From assembly GCA_964556425.1 (NCBI GenBank), contig CAZKWC010000037.1, positions 1-29,345 of the forward strand: 29,345 nt of DNA, read 5' to 3'. Positions 15,780 through 23,405 of this stretch are shown here, one piece after another. How positions within the stretch are numbered: the first letter of the stretch is position 1; each line of letters starts with the position of its first letter. The notes under the pieces are model-generated. The model was given only the letters and a program-made list of their open reading frames with translations. It was not told where the DNA came from and made no database searches. This DNA is from JALQUL01 sp964556425. Lineage in GTDB: Bacteria > Pseudomonadota > Gammaproteobacteria > Burkholderiales > Burkholderiaceae_C. Made by a program: the position numbers and the translations under genes.

Positions 15780-16606
15780 ATCAAAAAATGACTGACTCCT
15801 TATGGCAAGGCCAATCGGTTTGGTTGGTTGGCGCATCTACCGGAATTGGCTTGGCAACTGCCAAAGCGCTTTATTTAAAAGGAGCTAAAGTAGTAGTGTC
15901 GGCGCGCAAAGAAAAAGCTTTACTTGATTTTGTACAGGCGCATCCAAGCCACCAGGCGCAAGGTTTGCATCAGCCTATTGCGATTGCCCTAGATGTTTTA
16001 GATCTAGCGGCAGTGCATCAAGCACACCAACAAATTAAAGCACAAATAGGATTAGACAGAGTCATGTTTTGTGCGGGTGTGTATGAGCCCCTTCGAGCTG
16101 AAGCTTGGAATTTAAACATCATGAAACAACATTTGGATGTTAATTATTTGGGCTTTCTACATCTATTAGATGCAGTGCTACCGACTTGGATTAATGACTT
16201 TAATAGTGCAAAGTCAAATACTTTGCCTCTTAAAGCTCGCCCGCACCTGAGTATAGTGAGTAGTGTGGCGGGTTATATCGGCCTGCCCAATAGTTTGGCA
16301 TATGGTCCTACTAAAGCGGCACTTATTAATTTGGCAGAAACCCTTTATTTAGATTTAAAAGATTTTGATATAGATGTGAGTTTAATCAACCCTGGTTTTG
16401 TTGAAACGCCATTAACCGCACAAAATAAATTTGATATGCCGGCCTTAATTAGTTCAGAAAAAGCTGCAGAATTTATTTTACAAGGTTGGCAAAAAGGCCT
16501 CTTTGAAATTCATTTTCCAAAACGATTCACCATGTGGTTAAAGTTGTTAAAAACACTTCCTTATTCGATACAGTTTTGGGCAGTTAAAAAGTTTACAGGA
16601 GTATAA
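15776..16606 (+). CDS. Short-chain dehydrogenase/reductase (SDR)
   Basis: A 276-residue classical SDR, likely an NADP(H)- or NAD(H)-dependent oxidoreductase. The cofactor motif VGASTGIG (18-25), the catalytic serine region SIVSSVAG (159-166) and YGPTK (Tyr176, Lys180) are all intact, and NPGFVETPLT is the usual cofactor loop. The substrate is not known; its neighbours suggest a fatty acyl or lipid aldehyde. The C-terminus is hydrophobic and basic (WLKLLKTLPYSIQFWAVKKF), perhaps membrane-contacting. AGGAG precedes the ATG, which overlaps the DUF3833 stop; the next gene starts 3 bp after its stop. Confidence 0.88.
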   Translation: MNQKMTDSLWQGQSVWLVGASTGIGLATAKALYLKGAKVVVSARKEKALLDFVQAHPSHQAQGLHQPIAIALDVLDLAAVHQAHQQIKAQIGLDRVMFCAGVYEPLRAEAWNLNIMKQHLDVNYLGFLHLLDAVLPTWINDFNSAKSNTLPLKARPHLSIVSSVAGYIGLPNSLAYGPTKAALINLAETLYLDLKDFDIDVSLINPGFVETPLTAQNKFDMPALISSEKAAEFILQGWQKGLFEIHFPKRFTMWLKLLKTLPYSIQFWAVKKFTGV

Positions 16607-16609
16607 ACA

Positions 16610-17059
16610 ATGAGTCTTAATTCCACATCACATGAAGTCGCAGTAAGCAATATTATTCAATTTTTTGAAACGATTAGTCCAGAAACTGTACTTCAACTTC
16701 ATCGTATTTACACACCTAAAGCATGGTTTAAAGACCCGTTTAACCAAGTACAAGGTTTAGATAAAATTGAAGCAATTTTTTTGCATATGTATGTGGGTTT
16801 AGACAATCCCACATTTAAAATTATTCACTCTCAAGTGCAAGGCAATGAGGTGTTTTTGACTTGGGATTTTATTTTTAAATTTAAAAAATTCAATTCTGAA
16901 ACCGTGCAGGTTGTGCATGGTGCAAGCCATTTAACACTCGATGAAAATGGTCTTATTATGCGCCACCGAGACTATTGGGATGCAGCTGAAGAAATGTATG
17001 AAAAAATTCCAGTACTAGGTAGTTTAATGCGTTTTATTAGACGCAAAATTAGCTCCTAA
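16610..17059 (+). CDS. NTF2/SnoaL-like protein
   Basis: The 149 residues show the cone-shaped NTF2-like pattern: an N-terminal helix, then YTPKAWFKDPFNQVQGLDKIEAIFLHM, the middle strands EVFLTWDFIFKF, and the conserved GASHLTLDENGLIMRHRDYWDAAEEMYEKIPVLGSLMRFIRRK. Proteins of this type are regularly the last gene of the SDR/DUF3833/CFA cluster. No catalytic function is established; it may be a small enzyme or binding partner of the SDR. AGGAG precedes the ATG. A hairpin lies after the stop. Confidence 0.8.
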   Translation: MSLNSTSHEVAVSNIIQFFETISPETVLQLHRIYTPKAWFKDPFNQVQGLDKIEAIFLHMYVGLDNPTFKIIHSQVQGNEVFLTWDFIFKFKKFNSETVQVVHGASHLTLDENGLIMRHRDYWDAAEEMYEKIPVLGSLMRFIRRKISS

Positions 17060-17105
17060 TTGCCAAATCAAGCAATTCTGTTCAATTATTTTTGCAGGGT
17101 TAAAA

Positions 17106-17143
17106 GTTCAGACCAAATGCTTAGTACACATTTGTGTCTGAAC
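17106..17143 (-). terminator. Hairpin between convergent NTF2-like and GST genes
   Basis: GTTCAGAC-CAAATG (17106-17119) pairs with CATTTG-T-GTCTGAAC (17129-17143) with one bulge and a nine-base loop. A short T-run (CTTTTAA) follows on the minus strand, 20 bases after the GST stop, so it most likely ends the GST transcript and may serve both. Confidence 0.55.
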
Positions 17144-17162
17144 CAACAGAGTGCTTTTGTTA

Positions 17163-17777
17163 TTAACTAGGTTTGGTTTCAATAAAGCAAGCTCTTTGCT
17201 CCAACTTGATCATTAATTGATTAAGCTTGGGAGCATGCTGACGCCACGCCAACTCAGGGAATCTAAAGTCTAAATAAGACAAAGCACATCCAGTTGCAAT
17301 ATCGGCTAAGGTAAAATAAATTCCACAACAAAATGGTTTATCGCCAATCGATTTTTCCATCGCTTGTACCGATCTTTCCACTTTAATGAGTTGTCTTTCA
17401 ATCCAAGCGGGGCTTCTTTGTTCTGCACTGCGGCCAGGCCATGTAGCTTCGAGGCGAGCCAAAATAGCAGCATCCAAAATACCGTCAGCTAAAGCCTCCC
17501 AAGTTTTTACCTCTACTCTTTCACGACCTTTGGTGGGTATTAATTTACCAACTGGTGAAAGTCCATCTAGGTACTCGACAATGACTCTAGAATCAAAGAC
17601 AGGTTCTTGCCCTTCCATGATTAAGCAAGGCACTTTACCCAGTGGATTACTTTCAGAGATGCCACTGTTGTAAGCCCAGACATCTTCCTGAGCAAATGAG
17701 TAATCTAATTTTTTTTCTAACATGACTGCACGAACTTTGCGTACATAGGGACTTGTATTGGAGCCGATGAGTTTCAT
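17163..17777 (-). CDS. Glutathione S-transferase family protein
   Basis: The 204 residues have the thioredoxin-like N-terminal domain (MKLIGSNTSPYVRKVRAVMLEKKL, then NPLGKVPCLIMEG and DSRVIVEYLD) and an all-helical C-terminal domain with the N-capping-type segment FTLADIATGCALSYLDFRFPE. VPxLI and DSRVI make up the glutathione site; Ser9 in the SPYVRK motif is the likely activating residue. Such proteins in proteobacteria often handle electrophiles; the substrate is unknown. It is transcribed alone, divergent from purB. Confidence 0.88.
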   Translation of the reverse strand: MKLIGSNTSPYVRKVRAVMLEKKLDYSFAQEDVWAYNSGISESNPLGKVPCLIMEGQEPVFDSRVIVEYLDGLSPVGKLIPTKGRERVEVKTWEALADGILDAAILARLEATWPGRSAEQRSPAWIERQLIKVERSVQAMEKSIGDKPFCCGIYFTLADIATGCALSYLDFRFPELAWRQHAPKLNQLMIKLEQRACFIETKPS

Positions 17778-17932
17778 ATCTGGAAATAGTTTTTTTAAGC
17801 AAATAATTCTAAAACTTATGTGAGTAGTCGTTTAGAAAAATGGAGGTAGAGTGTGCAATTGTATGTATTCGTTAGTATCTAACAGCTATAAAGTATAAGT
17901 TAGCTTGTTATTCGAGGTTTTGGGTTGATTTT

Positions 17933-17960
17933 TTGACAACAAACCAGCAGACTATATCAA
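17933..17960 (+). promoter_or_regulatory. Candidate purB promoter
   Basis: A perfect TTGACA at 17933-17938 is followed, after 16 bp, by TATCAA (17955-17960), about 70 bp before the purB ATG. The -10 is weak, so the assignment is tentative. Confidence 0.4.
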
Positions 17961-18032
17961 AATGAAGTGGTATTTTGAATTAAATTCATACAAAAAATAG
18001 CAGCTGGCTCTGGCTCAGATTACAATATTGGG

Positions 18033-19412
18033 ATGTCATTCTCTACACTTAACGCCCTATCCCCGCTAGATGGTCGCTACGCCTCTAAGCTTTCTAATTT
18101 ACGCACTTACATGAGCGAATACGGCTATATGCACCGCAGGGTGCAAGTCGAAATTGCTTGGTTTATTGCCCTCAGCGACGCAAACTTCAAAGAGTTTCCG
18201 CCCCTTAGTAGTGCATCACGAGATTATTTACATCAATTAGTTGCGCAGTTTTCTGAAGCTGATGGCCAAGCAATTAAAGACATCGAAAAAACTACCAACC
18301 ACGATGTAAAAGCAGTTGAATACTGGATTAAATCTAAATTAGTTGATTTTCCTGACCTCAAAACCTATGGCGAGTTTGTGCATTTTGCTTGTACCAGCGA
18401 AGACATCAACAATACCAGTCAAGCTTTGCAATTAAAAGGCGCCCGAGATGCTGTGGTATTGCCAGCTTTGTTTGGTGTCATCGAAAAACTCCGCTCTTTG
18501 GCTCACACCTATGCTCATGTGCCTATGTTAAGCCGCACCCATGGTCAAACCGCTAGCCCCACTACCGTAGGTAAAGAAATTGCCAATGTGGTGATGCGTT
18601 TAAAAGCGGCAGTGGCCCGCCTAGAAGAGGTCAAATTATTGGGCAAAATGAATGGCGCAGTAGGCAACTACAATGCCCATTTATCAGCTTTCCCTGACAC
18701 CGATTGGGAAGCCTTTAGCCAACGCGTTATTGAAACCCCAGAACCTGTAGGTTTGGGCTTGCAATTTCAAGCTTACAGCACACAAATCGAGCCCCATGAT
18801 TACATGGCACAATGGTTTGATGCCTTGGCTCGTTGCAACACCATCATGATTGATTTGTCTCGCGACATTTGGTCTTACATTAGCTTGGGTTATTTTAAAC
18901 AGCGTCTAAAAGAAGGCGAAATTGGCTCCTCTACCATGCCGCATAAAGTCAATCCAATTGACTTCGAAAATGCCGAAGGTAATTTAGGTTTGTCTAATGC
19001 TTTATTGCGTCATTTAAGCGAAAAATTGCCAATTAGCCGCATGCAACGTGACCTCACCGACTCCACCGTATTGCGTAATGTGGGTGTTGCAATTGGTTAT
19101 GCCACCTTGGCAATGCAATCATTGCAAACTGGTTTGGGTAAACTAGAGCTCAATGAAGAAGCTTTGGCCAATGACTTAGACAACGCATGGGAAGTATTAG
19201 CCGAGCCTATTCAAACTGTTATGCGCCGTTACGGTGTAGAGGGTGCGTACGAGCAACTTAAAGAAGTCACTCGCGGCAAAAAAGTAACTGCGCAAGCCTT
19301 GCATGACCTAATAAAAACTTTGCAAATTCCACAAGCCGATATCGACAGGTTGTTGCAATTAACACCTGGCTCCTATATTGGTAAAGCAGCTGAGTTAGCT
19401 AAACGAGTTTAA
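18033..19412 (+). CDS. purB: Adenylosuccinate lyase
   Basis: This 459-residue fumarase/aspartase-superfamily enzyme cleaves SAICAR and adenylosuccinate, releasing fumarate, in purine synthesis. It has MSEYGYMHRRVQVEIAW at the N-terminus, the HGQTASPTT loop with His170, and the superfamily signature GSSTMPHKVNP (298-308) carrying the catalytic serine loop. Length and start (SFSTLNALSPLDGRY) match the E. coli-type PurB. The gene stands alone with a strong terminator behind it. There is no strong ribosome site ahead of the ATG (ATTGGGATG only). Confidence 0.96.
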   Translation: MSFSTLNALSPLDGRYASKLSNLRTYMSEYGYMHRRVQVEIAWFIALSDANFKEFPPLSSASRDYLHQLVAQFSEADGQAIKDIEKTTNHDVKAVEYWIKSKLVDFPDLKTYGEFVHFACTSEDINNTSQALQLKGARDAVVLPALFGVIEKLRSLAHTYAHVPMLSRTHGQTASPTTVGKEIANVVMRLKAAVARLEEVKLLGKMNGAVGNYNAHLSAFPDTDWEAFSQRVIETPEPVGLGLQFQAYSTQIEPHDYMAQWFDALARCNTIMIDLSRDIWSYISLGYFKQRLKEGEIGSSTMPHKVNPIDFENAEGNLGLSNALLRHLSEKLPISRMQRDLTDSTVLRNVGVAIGYATLAMQSLQTGLGKLELNEEALANDLDNAWEVLAEPIQTVMRRYGVEGAYEQLKEVTRGKKVTAQALHDLIKTLQIPQADIDRLLQLTPGSYIGKAAELAKRV

Positions 19413-19458
19413 ATTAAGCTATTTCAAAACAGTAATTAGTTTGCTTTTTACCCCAAGC

Positions 19459-19498
19459 AGCCCAGCAAAGGTCAACACCCTTTGACTGGGCTTTTTTA
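19459..19498 (+). terminator. Intrinsic terminator of purB
   Basis: AGCCCAG-CAAAGG pairs with CCTTTG-A-CTGGGCT (one bulged base) and is followed by six T. It lies 47 bp after the purB stop. Confidence 0.9.
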
Positions 19499-19544
19499 TT
19501 TGGTCTCTTGTTCAAAAATTAAAGTATAAATATTGGGAATCTAT

Positions 19545-20798
19545 ATGACATCATCTCTTCACAAAAACACACAATTAAGTACGCAGCTGGTGCATGCGGA
19601 CTATAAAACCAATCCAGAGCATGGTGCTATGCACAAACCTATTCACACTTCAGTGCAATATGGTTTTAACAAGGTGGAAGACTTAATTGGTGTGTTTCAG
19701 GGAACCGTCAAAGGTGGTTTTAATTATGCACGTCAGGGCACACCCACTACAGCGGCCTTAGAGGCAAGAATTACCCAAATGGAGTCAGGCCATGGCAGTA
19801 TTGTTTTTAGCACCGGTATGGCTGCAATAACAGCCCTAATGCTCACTTTGTTAAAAACTGGTGACCACATAGTCGTTAGCCGTTATGTGTTTGGTAATAC
19901 CAATAGTTTGATGGGTACTTTACGCGATCTAGGGATTCAGGTTTCAATGGTAGATGCGACCCAAGTGGCAGAAGTTGGAAATGCCCTACAAGCCAATACC
20001 AAAATGGTGTTTGTTGAAACCATTGCTAACCCTGGTACACAAATTCCCGATTTAGAAGATATTGGTGAGTTATGTAAGCAACTAGGCCTGTTGTATGTAA
20101 TTGATAACACAGTAGCGTCAGTGGCGGTATTCAAGCCAATTCAAGTGGGTGCTAGTTTGGTGATTAATTCATTAACTAAAACCGTGGGCGGTCATGGTGT
20201 AGCTTTGGGTGGTAGCGTCACCGATACCGGCTTGTTTGACTGGTCAGTTTATCCTAATATTTTTGAAGCTTATCGCCAAGGCGATGCTAAAGCATGGGGC
20301 TTGCAACAAATTCGCAAAAAAGGTTTGCGTGATATGGGTGCTAGCTTATCTTCAGAGCAAGCTCATGCAATTGCAGTAGGCTCAGAAACCATGGCTCTTA
20401 GGGTCAAGCAAAGCAGCGAGAGCGCATTAGCTTTGGCGCAGTTTTTAGAAAAACATCCTAAAGTAGTGAAAGTCAATTACCCCATGTTGCCCTCACATCC
20501 GCAATATGAAATTGCCAAAAAATTATTTAAGCAGGGTTCTTGGTTGTTGTCGTTTGAATTAAAAGACACCCCAACTGGCTTAGCCTTTATTAATCATTTG
20601 CAAATTCCAATTGCGGCTACTGGTTTGGCCGATACTCGCAGTTTGATAATTCCTGTGGCACCTACTATTTTTTGGGAAGCTGGAGCACAAGCCAGAGCCA
20701 ATATGGGCATTGGTGATGGCTTAATTCGATTCTCGGTGGGCCTTGAAGATACCAATGATTTATTAGCCGATTTTGAACAGGCTTTGGCAAAGGTTTAA
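19545..20798 (+). CDS. Cys/Met-metabolism PLP enzyme (cystathionine gamma-synthase family)
   Basis: The 417-residue fold-type I PLP enzyme uses ATG 19545, preceded by GGGAA. Motifs are YARQGTPTTAALEARI (61-76), FSTGMAAI (88-95), ETIANPG, the PLP-ring Asp187 in VIDNTVAS, and the Schiff-base lysine Lys212 in NSLTKTVGGHG. The C-terminal SVGLEDTNDLLADFEQAL is usual. The family covers cystathionine gamma-synthase, O-acylhomoserine sulfhydrylase, cystathionine gamma-lyase and methionine gamma-lyase; residues alone do not settle which one this is. It probably acts in methionine or cysteine metabolism. It forms a single-gene unit between the purB terminator and a convergent hairpin. Confidence 0.88.
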   Translation: MTSSLHKNTQLSTQLVHADYKTNPEHGAMHKPIHTSVQYGFNKVEDLIGVFQGTVKGGFNYARQGTPTTAALEARITQMESGHGSIVFSTGMAAITALMLTLLKTGDHIVVSRYVFGNTNSLMGTLRDLGIQVSMVDATQVAEVGNALQANTKMVFVETIANPGTQIPDLEDIGELCKQLGLLYVIDNTVASVAVFKPIQVGASLVINSLTKTVGGHGVALGGSVTDTGLFDWSVYPNIFEAYRQGDAKAWGLQQIRKKGLRDMGASLSSEQAHAIAVGSETMALRVKQSSESALALAQFLEKHPKVVKVNYPMLPSHPQYEIAKKLFKQGSWLLSFELKDTPTGLAFINHLQIPIAATGLADTRSLIIPVAPTIFWEAGAQARANMGIGDGLIRFSVGLEDTNDLLADFEQALAKV

Positions 20799-20808
20799 AT
20801 GGGTAAGT

Positions 20809-20833
20809 AGAGCGATTATTATTTAATCGCTCT
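20809..20833. terminator. Hairpin shared by convergent genes
   Basis: A perfect 10-bp stem, AGAGCGATTA (20809-20818) with TAATCGCTCT (20824-20833) and a five-base loop, lies between the PLP enzyme and the DUF3717-DUF1289 gene and overlaps the latter's stop codon. Only a short T stretch follows on the plus strand. Confidence 0.5.
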
Positions 20834-21223
20834 TTCTGCATATCGATTAAAACGCCAGGCTTTTGCTTCTAGGGTAATACGGCGCCACACTTTACGTTTT
20901 TGGGTGGGGCTCATTTCTGTCCATAATTGCACCTCTGCAAATGTACGGCCACAACCGTTGCACAGGGCGTCTCCTTGGCTAGTCGAGCAAATAGCAATAC
21001 AGGGTGTATCGGGGGTGGTTTCATACCAATCTAACCAAGCCAACAGTGTTTCAAGAGGCAGGTCTTGCTCATCAATTTCTTGTTTTTTTTCTATGGCCAT
21101 AATGGCATAGGGCTCGGCAAGCAAGCGCACTTCAGGGCATAAACTAATGCCGTCCGTAGAGGGTTTTTTATGTCGCCAATAATTAATGGCGAGTTCAATA
21201 TCGGTGATGTGTATTTTAGGCAT
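20819..21223 (-). CDS. DUF3717-DUF1289 fusion protein
   Basis: The 134 residues contain two small domains. The N-terminal part (ITDIELAINYWRHKKPSTDG...LCPEVRLLAEPYAIMAIEKK, 6-47) matches DUF3717, known mainly from Burkholderiales. The C-terminal part (TPCIAICSTSQGDALCNGCGRTFAEVQLW, from 73) matches DUF1289 with its four cysteines C75, C79, C88 and C91, probably a metal-binding knuckle. Neither domain has an established function. No clear ribosome site is seen before the ATG. It lies downstream of the Bug receptor gene on the same strand but is separated from it by a strong terminator. Confidence 0.8.
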   Translation of the reverse strand: MPKIHITDIELAINYWRHKKPSTDGISLCPEVRLLAEPYAIMAIEKKQEIDEQDLPLETLLAWLDWYETTPDTPCIAICSTSQGDALCNGCGRTFAEVQLWTEMSPTQKRKVWRRITLEAKAWRFNRYAERAIK

Positions 21224-21283
21224 GGGCTTAACATCTTACTGCATTTCAAAAACTCTTGTAAGCCCTTGAATAAAATAGGCATA

Positions 21284-21317
21284 AAAAAGCGCAGTTATAA
21301 AATAAGCTGCGCTTTTT
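21284..21317. terminator. Bidirectional-type intrinsic terminator after the Bug receptor gene
   Basis: AAAAAGCGCAG (21284-21294) and CTGCGCTTTTT (21307-21317) are exact reverse complements around a 12-base loop. T-runs follow in both directions. It mainly ends the minus-strand receptor transcript, 44 bp after its stop. Confidence 0.88.
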
Positions 21318-21360
21318 AGTTAAACCAGAGTGGTAACTCAAGTTTTACAAGGCTAATTGA

Positions 21361-22344
21361 TTAGTCAGTAAAAGTACCTGCAGCCTTAATGATAGGTGTC
21401 CAACGTGCGTTTTCAGCTGCTACAAACTTTTTGTGTTCTGCACTATCAACACGCTTGTCGGTAATAATTACGGCACCCAAAGCTTCTTGCTTTTTAACAA
21501 AATCAGCATCTTTTAAAGCAGTTTTTAGAGCGGCATTAATTTTTGTAACGACATCCGCAGGAGTGCCTTTTGGAGCATACAAACCGTGCCAAATATTCAC
21601 TTCAAAACCTTTTAAACCATCTTCTTGCAATGTTGGCAAGTTCTTTAGTGCAGGGGTGGTTAAGCGCTTGCTAGTGGTAACGCCGTAAGCTTTTACTTTA
21701 CCTGCTTCAATTTGAGCTGAAGTATTAGTGGTTTGATCGCACATTAAATCGATTTGACCACCCAATAAATCATTCATGGCAGGTGCAGTACCTTTATAAG
21801 GAATGGTGGTCATATCGGTGTTAACAGCAGCTTGGAACATCATGCCGCATAAATGGGAAGCAGAGCCAGAACCCGCATTACCTAAATTAATTTTGCCTTT
21901 GTTGGCAGCCATCCAGGTTTTGAGTTCAGCGAAGTTTTTAGCTGGTAAATTAGCACGACCAATAAGCGTCATGGGCACTTCGTTAATCATGCCCAAATAT
22001 TCAAAATCGGAGTCGATTTTAAAAGGCATGTTTTTAACAAATGAAGGAAATACACCCATGGCAATATGATGAACCATTAAAGTGTGGCCATCTGGAGTGG
22101 CACGAGCCGCTTTAGTTGCACCGATTAAGCCACCAGGACCGCCAGCAGCGTTGTCAATTACAAAGCTAGTGCCAGGAAAGGATTTGCCTAAAGCTTGTTG
22201 CAAGTCACGCGCAACGCGGTCGGTTGGGCCACCGGCTGCAAAAGGCACAATAATTGTAACTGGCTTATCTTTAATAGGAAATTCAGCGGCAAAAGCTTGT
22301 GATGCCACCAAGGCCATTAAGGAAAGTGTAAAAAGCTTTTTCAT
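21361..22344 (-). CDS. Tripartite tricarboxylate transporter substrate-binding protein (Bug family)
   Basis: The 327 residues begin with a signal peptide likely cut after AFA (residue 19), so the protein is periplasmic. The Bug-family hallmarks follow: KPVTIIVPFAAGGPTDRVARDLQQAL, VIDNAAGGPGGLIGA, NLGNAGSGSASHLCGMMF, VPYKGT-like IPYKGTAPAMNDLLGGQIDLM and KGFEVNIWHGLYAPKGTP. These receptors deliver carboxylates or similar small molecules to TctAB-type membrane proteins, which are not next to it, so it is an orphan receptor as is common in Burkholderiales. Ligand unknown. It lies 150 bp downstream of the HexR-like gene on the same strand. Confidence 0.92.
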   Translation of the reverse strand: MKKLFTLSLMALVASQAFAAEFPIKDKPVTIIVPFAAGGPTDRVARDLQQALGKSFPGTSFVIDNAAGGPGGLIGATKAARATPDGHTLMVHHIAMGVFPSFVKNMPFKIDSDFEYLGMINEVPMTLIGRANLPAKNFAELKTWMAANKGKINLGNAGSGSASHLCGMMFQAAVNTDMTTIPYKGTAPAMNDLLGGQIDLMCDQTTNTSAQIEAGKVKAYGVTTSKRLTTPALKNLPTLQEDGLKGFEVNIWHGLYAPKGTPADVVTKINAALKTALKDADFVKKQEALGAVIITDKRVDSAEHKKFVAAENARWTPIIKAAGTFTD

Positions 22345-22436
22345 AATACGTCCAAATCTATAACTAAAGTTATAAATATACTTCAGTTTTATGACTTGGG
22401 CGTAATGGATATCACTTAGCTACACTCTGTTTTTAA

Positions 22437-22475
22437 CTGAGTTCAACTCAGGTTTTTACTGATTAAACCCAGTTG
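22437..22475. repeat. Two overlapping inverted repeats between hexR and the Bug receptor gene
   Basis: CTGAGTT-C-AACTCAG (22437-22451) is a perfect short palindrome. Its right part also belongs to a second inverted repeat, CAACT-C-AGGTTT (22444-22455) with AAACC-C-AGTTG (22465-22475). The two hairpins exclude each other. They could be a weak terminator of the regulator gene or a binding site ahead of the receptor gene. Confidence 0.4.
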
Positions 22476-22494
22476 AAAACTCTTTAACCCTTGT

Positions 22495-23349
22495 TTAATC
22501 GGTCTCTAGCCTTCTTGACTTGAGATTTTCTTTGACTTCCCGCAGGCCTGGTTCTAGGTCGGATGCCCCTAGTTTTAAAGCCATATTAGTGGCCAAAATA
22601 TCAATAATGACCAAATGCAAAATTCTTGAAACCATAGGGTTATAGAGCTCTGCATTTTCTGCATGGTCAGCACCAATAAAAATTTCACAGGCTTGTGCTA
22701 AAGGTGAACCCGTCGCCGTAATAGCGATGGTGCACACCCCTTTTGATCGGGCAATAGAGGCCGCTTGTAATAAATCACGGGTTTTTCCGGAGTTGGAAAT
22801 GAGTAATAAACAGTCACCAGGTTTTAATAAACTCGCACCACTAATTTGCAAATGGCCGTCGCTGTAGCTATGACTTACTAAGCCAAATCTAGAGAATTTA
22901 TGCTGCGCATCTTGGGCTACAGTGCCAGAAGTGCCGTTGCCGTAAATCTCAAGGCGGTGACTGGTTTTGGCGCATTCAGTGAGTGCAAAAGTAGCTTTTT
23001 CAATGCCCATACTACTGGCATCGTTGCGAAATTTCAGCAAACCCGCCAAGGCGTTATCGACTACCTTTACCATCACATCGCTGGTTTTGTCTTGTTCATC
23101 TACACTGCGATGAATAAAGGCCACGCCTTCTTTGACATGACCTGCGAGTTTGCGCTTGAAATCTAATAACCCATCGTAACCCATGCTACGACAAAAACGC
23201 ACCACAGTGGGTTTACTCACATGGGCTCGTTCTGAAAGTGTGCTAATGGGTTGGTTGACAAAAGCACGAGAGTCAAGCAACACTAGTTTTGCCACCCTTT
23301 GTTCTGCGGGTGCTAGAGTGCTAATGGAAGCTTTAATACGTTCTAGCAT
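22495..23349 (-). CDS. hexR: HexR-like transcriptional regulator (RpiR/MurR family)
   Basis: The 284 residues combine an N-terminal HTH domain (LAPAEQRVAKLVL...ISTLSERAHVSKPTVVRFCRSMGYDGLLDFKRKL, 13-68) with a C-terminal SIS sugar-phosphate-binding domain (RLEIYGNGTSGTVAQDAQHKF and LLLISNSGKTRDLLQAA, about 130-265). This layout is that of HexR, which represses glucose and Entner-Doudoroff genes and is released by the intermediate 2-keto-3-deoxy-6-phosphogluconate. It follows zwf by 56 bp on the same strand, and a TGTAAT-TTA-ATTACA palindrome ahead of zwf matches the HexR site known from gammaproteobacteria. That pairing makes HexR more likely than a generic RpiR. A half-site TGTAATT is also seen just before its own start (23357-23363). 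Confidence 0.85.
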   Translation of the reverse strand: MLERIKASISTLAPAEQRVAKLVLLDSRAFVNQPISTLSERAHVSKPTVVRFCRSMGYDGLLDFKRKLAGHVKEGVAFIHRSVDEQDKTSDVMVKVVDNALAGLLKFRNDASSMGIEKATFALTECAKTSHRLEIYGNGTSGTVAQDAQHKFSRFGLVSHSYSDGHLQISGASLLKPGDCLLLISNSGKTRDLLQAASIARSKGVCTIAITATGSPLAQACEIFIGADHAENAELYNPMVSRILHLVIIDILATNMALKLGASDLEPGLREVKENLKSRRLETD

Positions 23350-23405
23350 AGTGGTGAATTACAAAAAAGTGATAAAAAGTGTTGCATTTTAAAAGAACAA
23401 TGAGC

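Noticed and set aside
19413..19544. SAM riboswitch ahead of the PLP methionine/cysteine enzyme
   Set aside because: The space is short and mostly taken by the purB terminator; no riboswitch-like conserved core is visible.
22082..22363. 93-codon and related plus-strand frames across the Bug receptor gene
   Set aside because: Antisense frames of a well-supported receptor gene with a signal peptide; no ribosome site or family motif.
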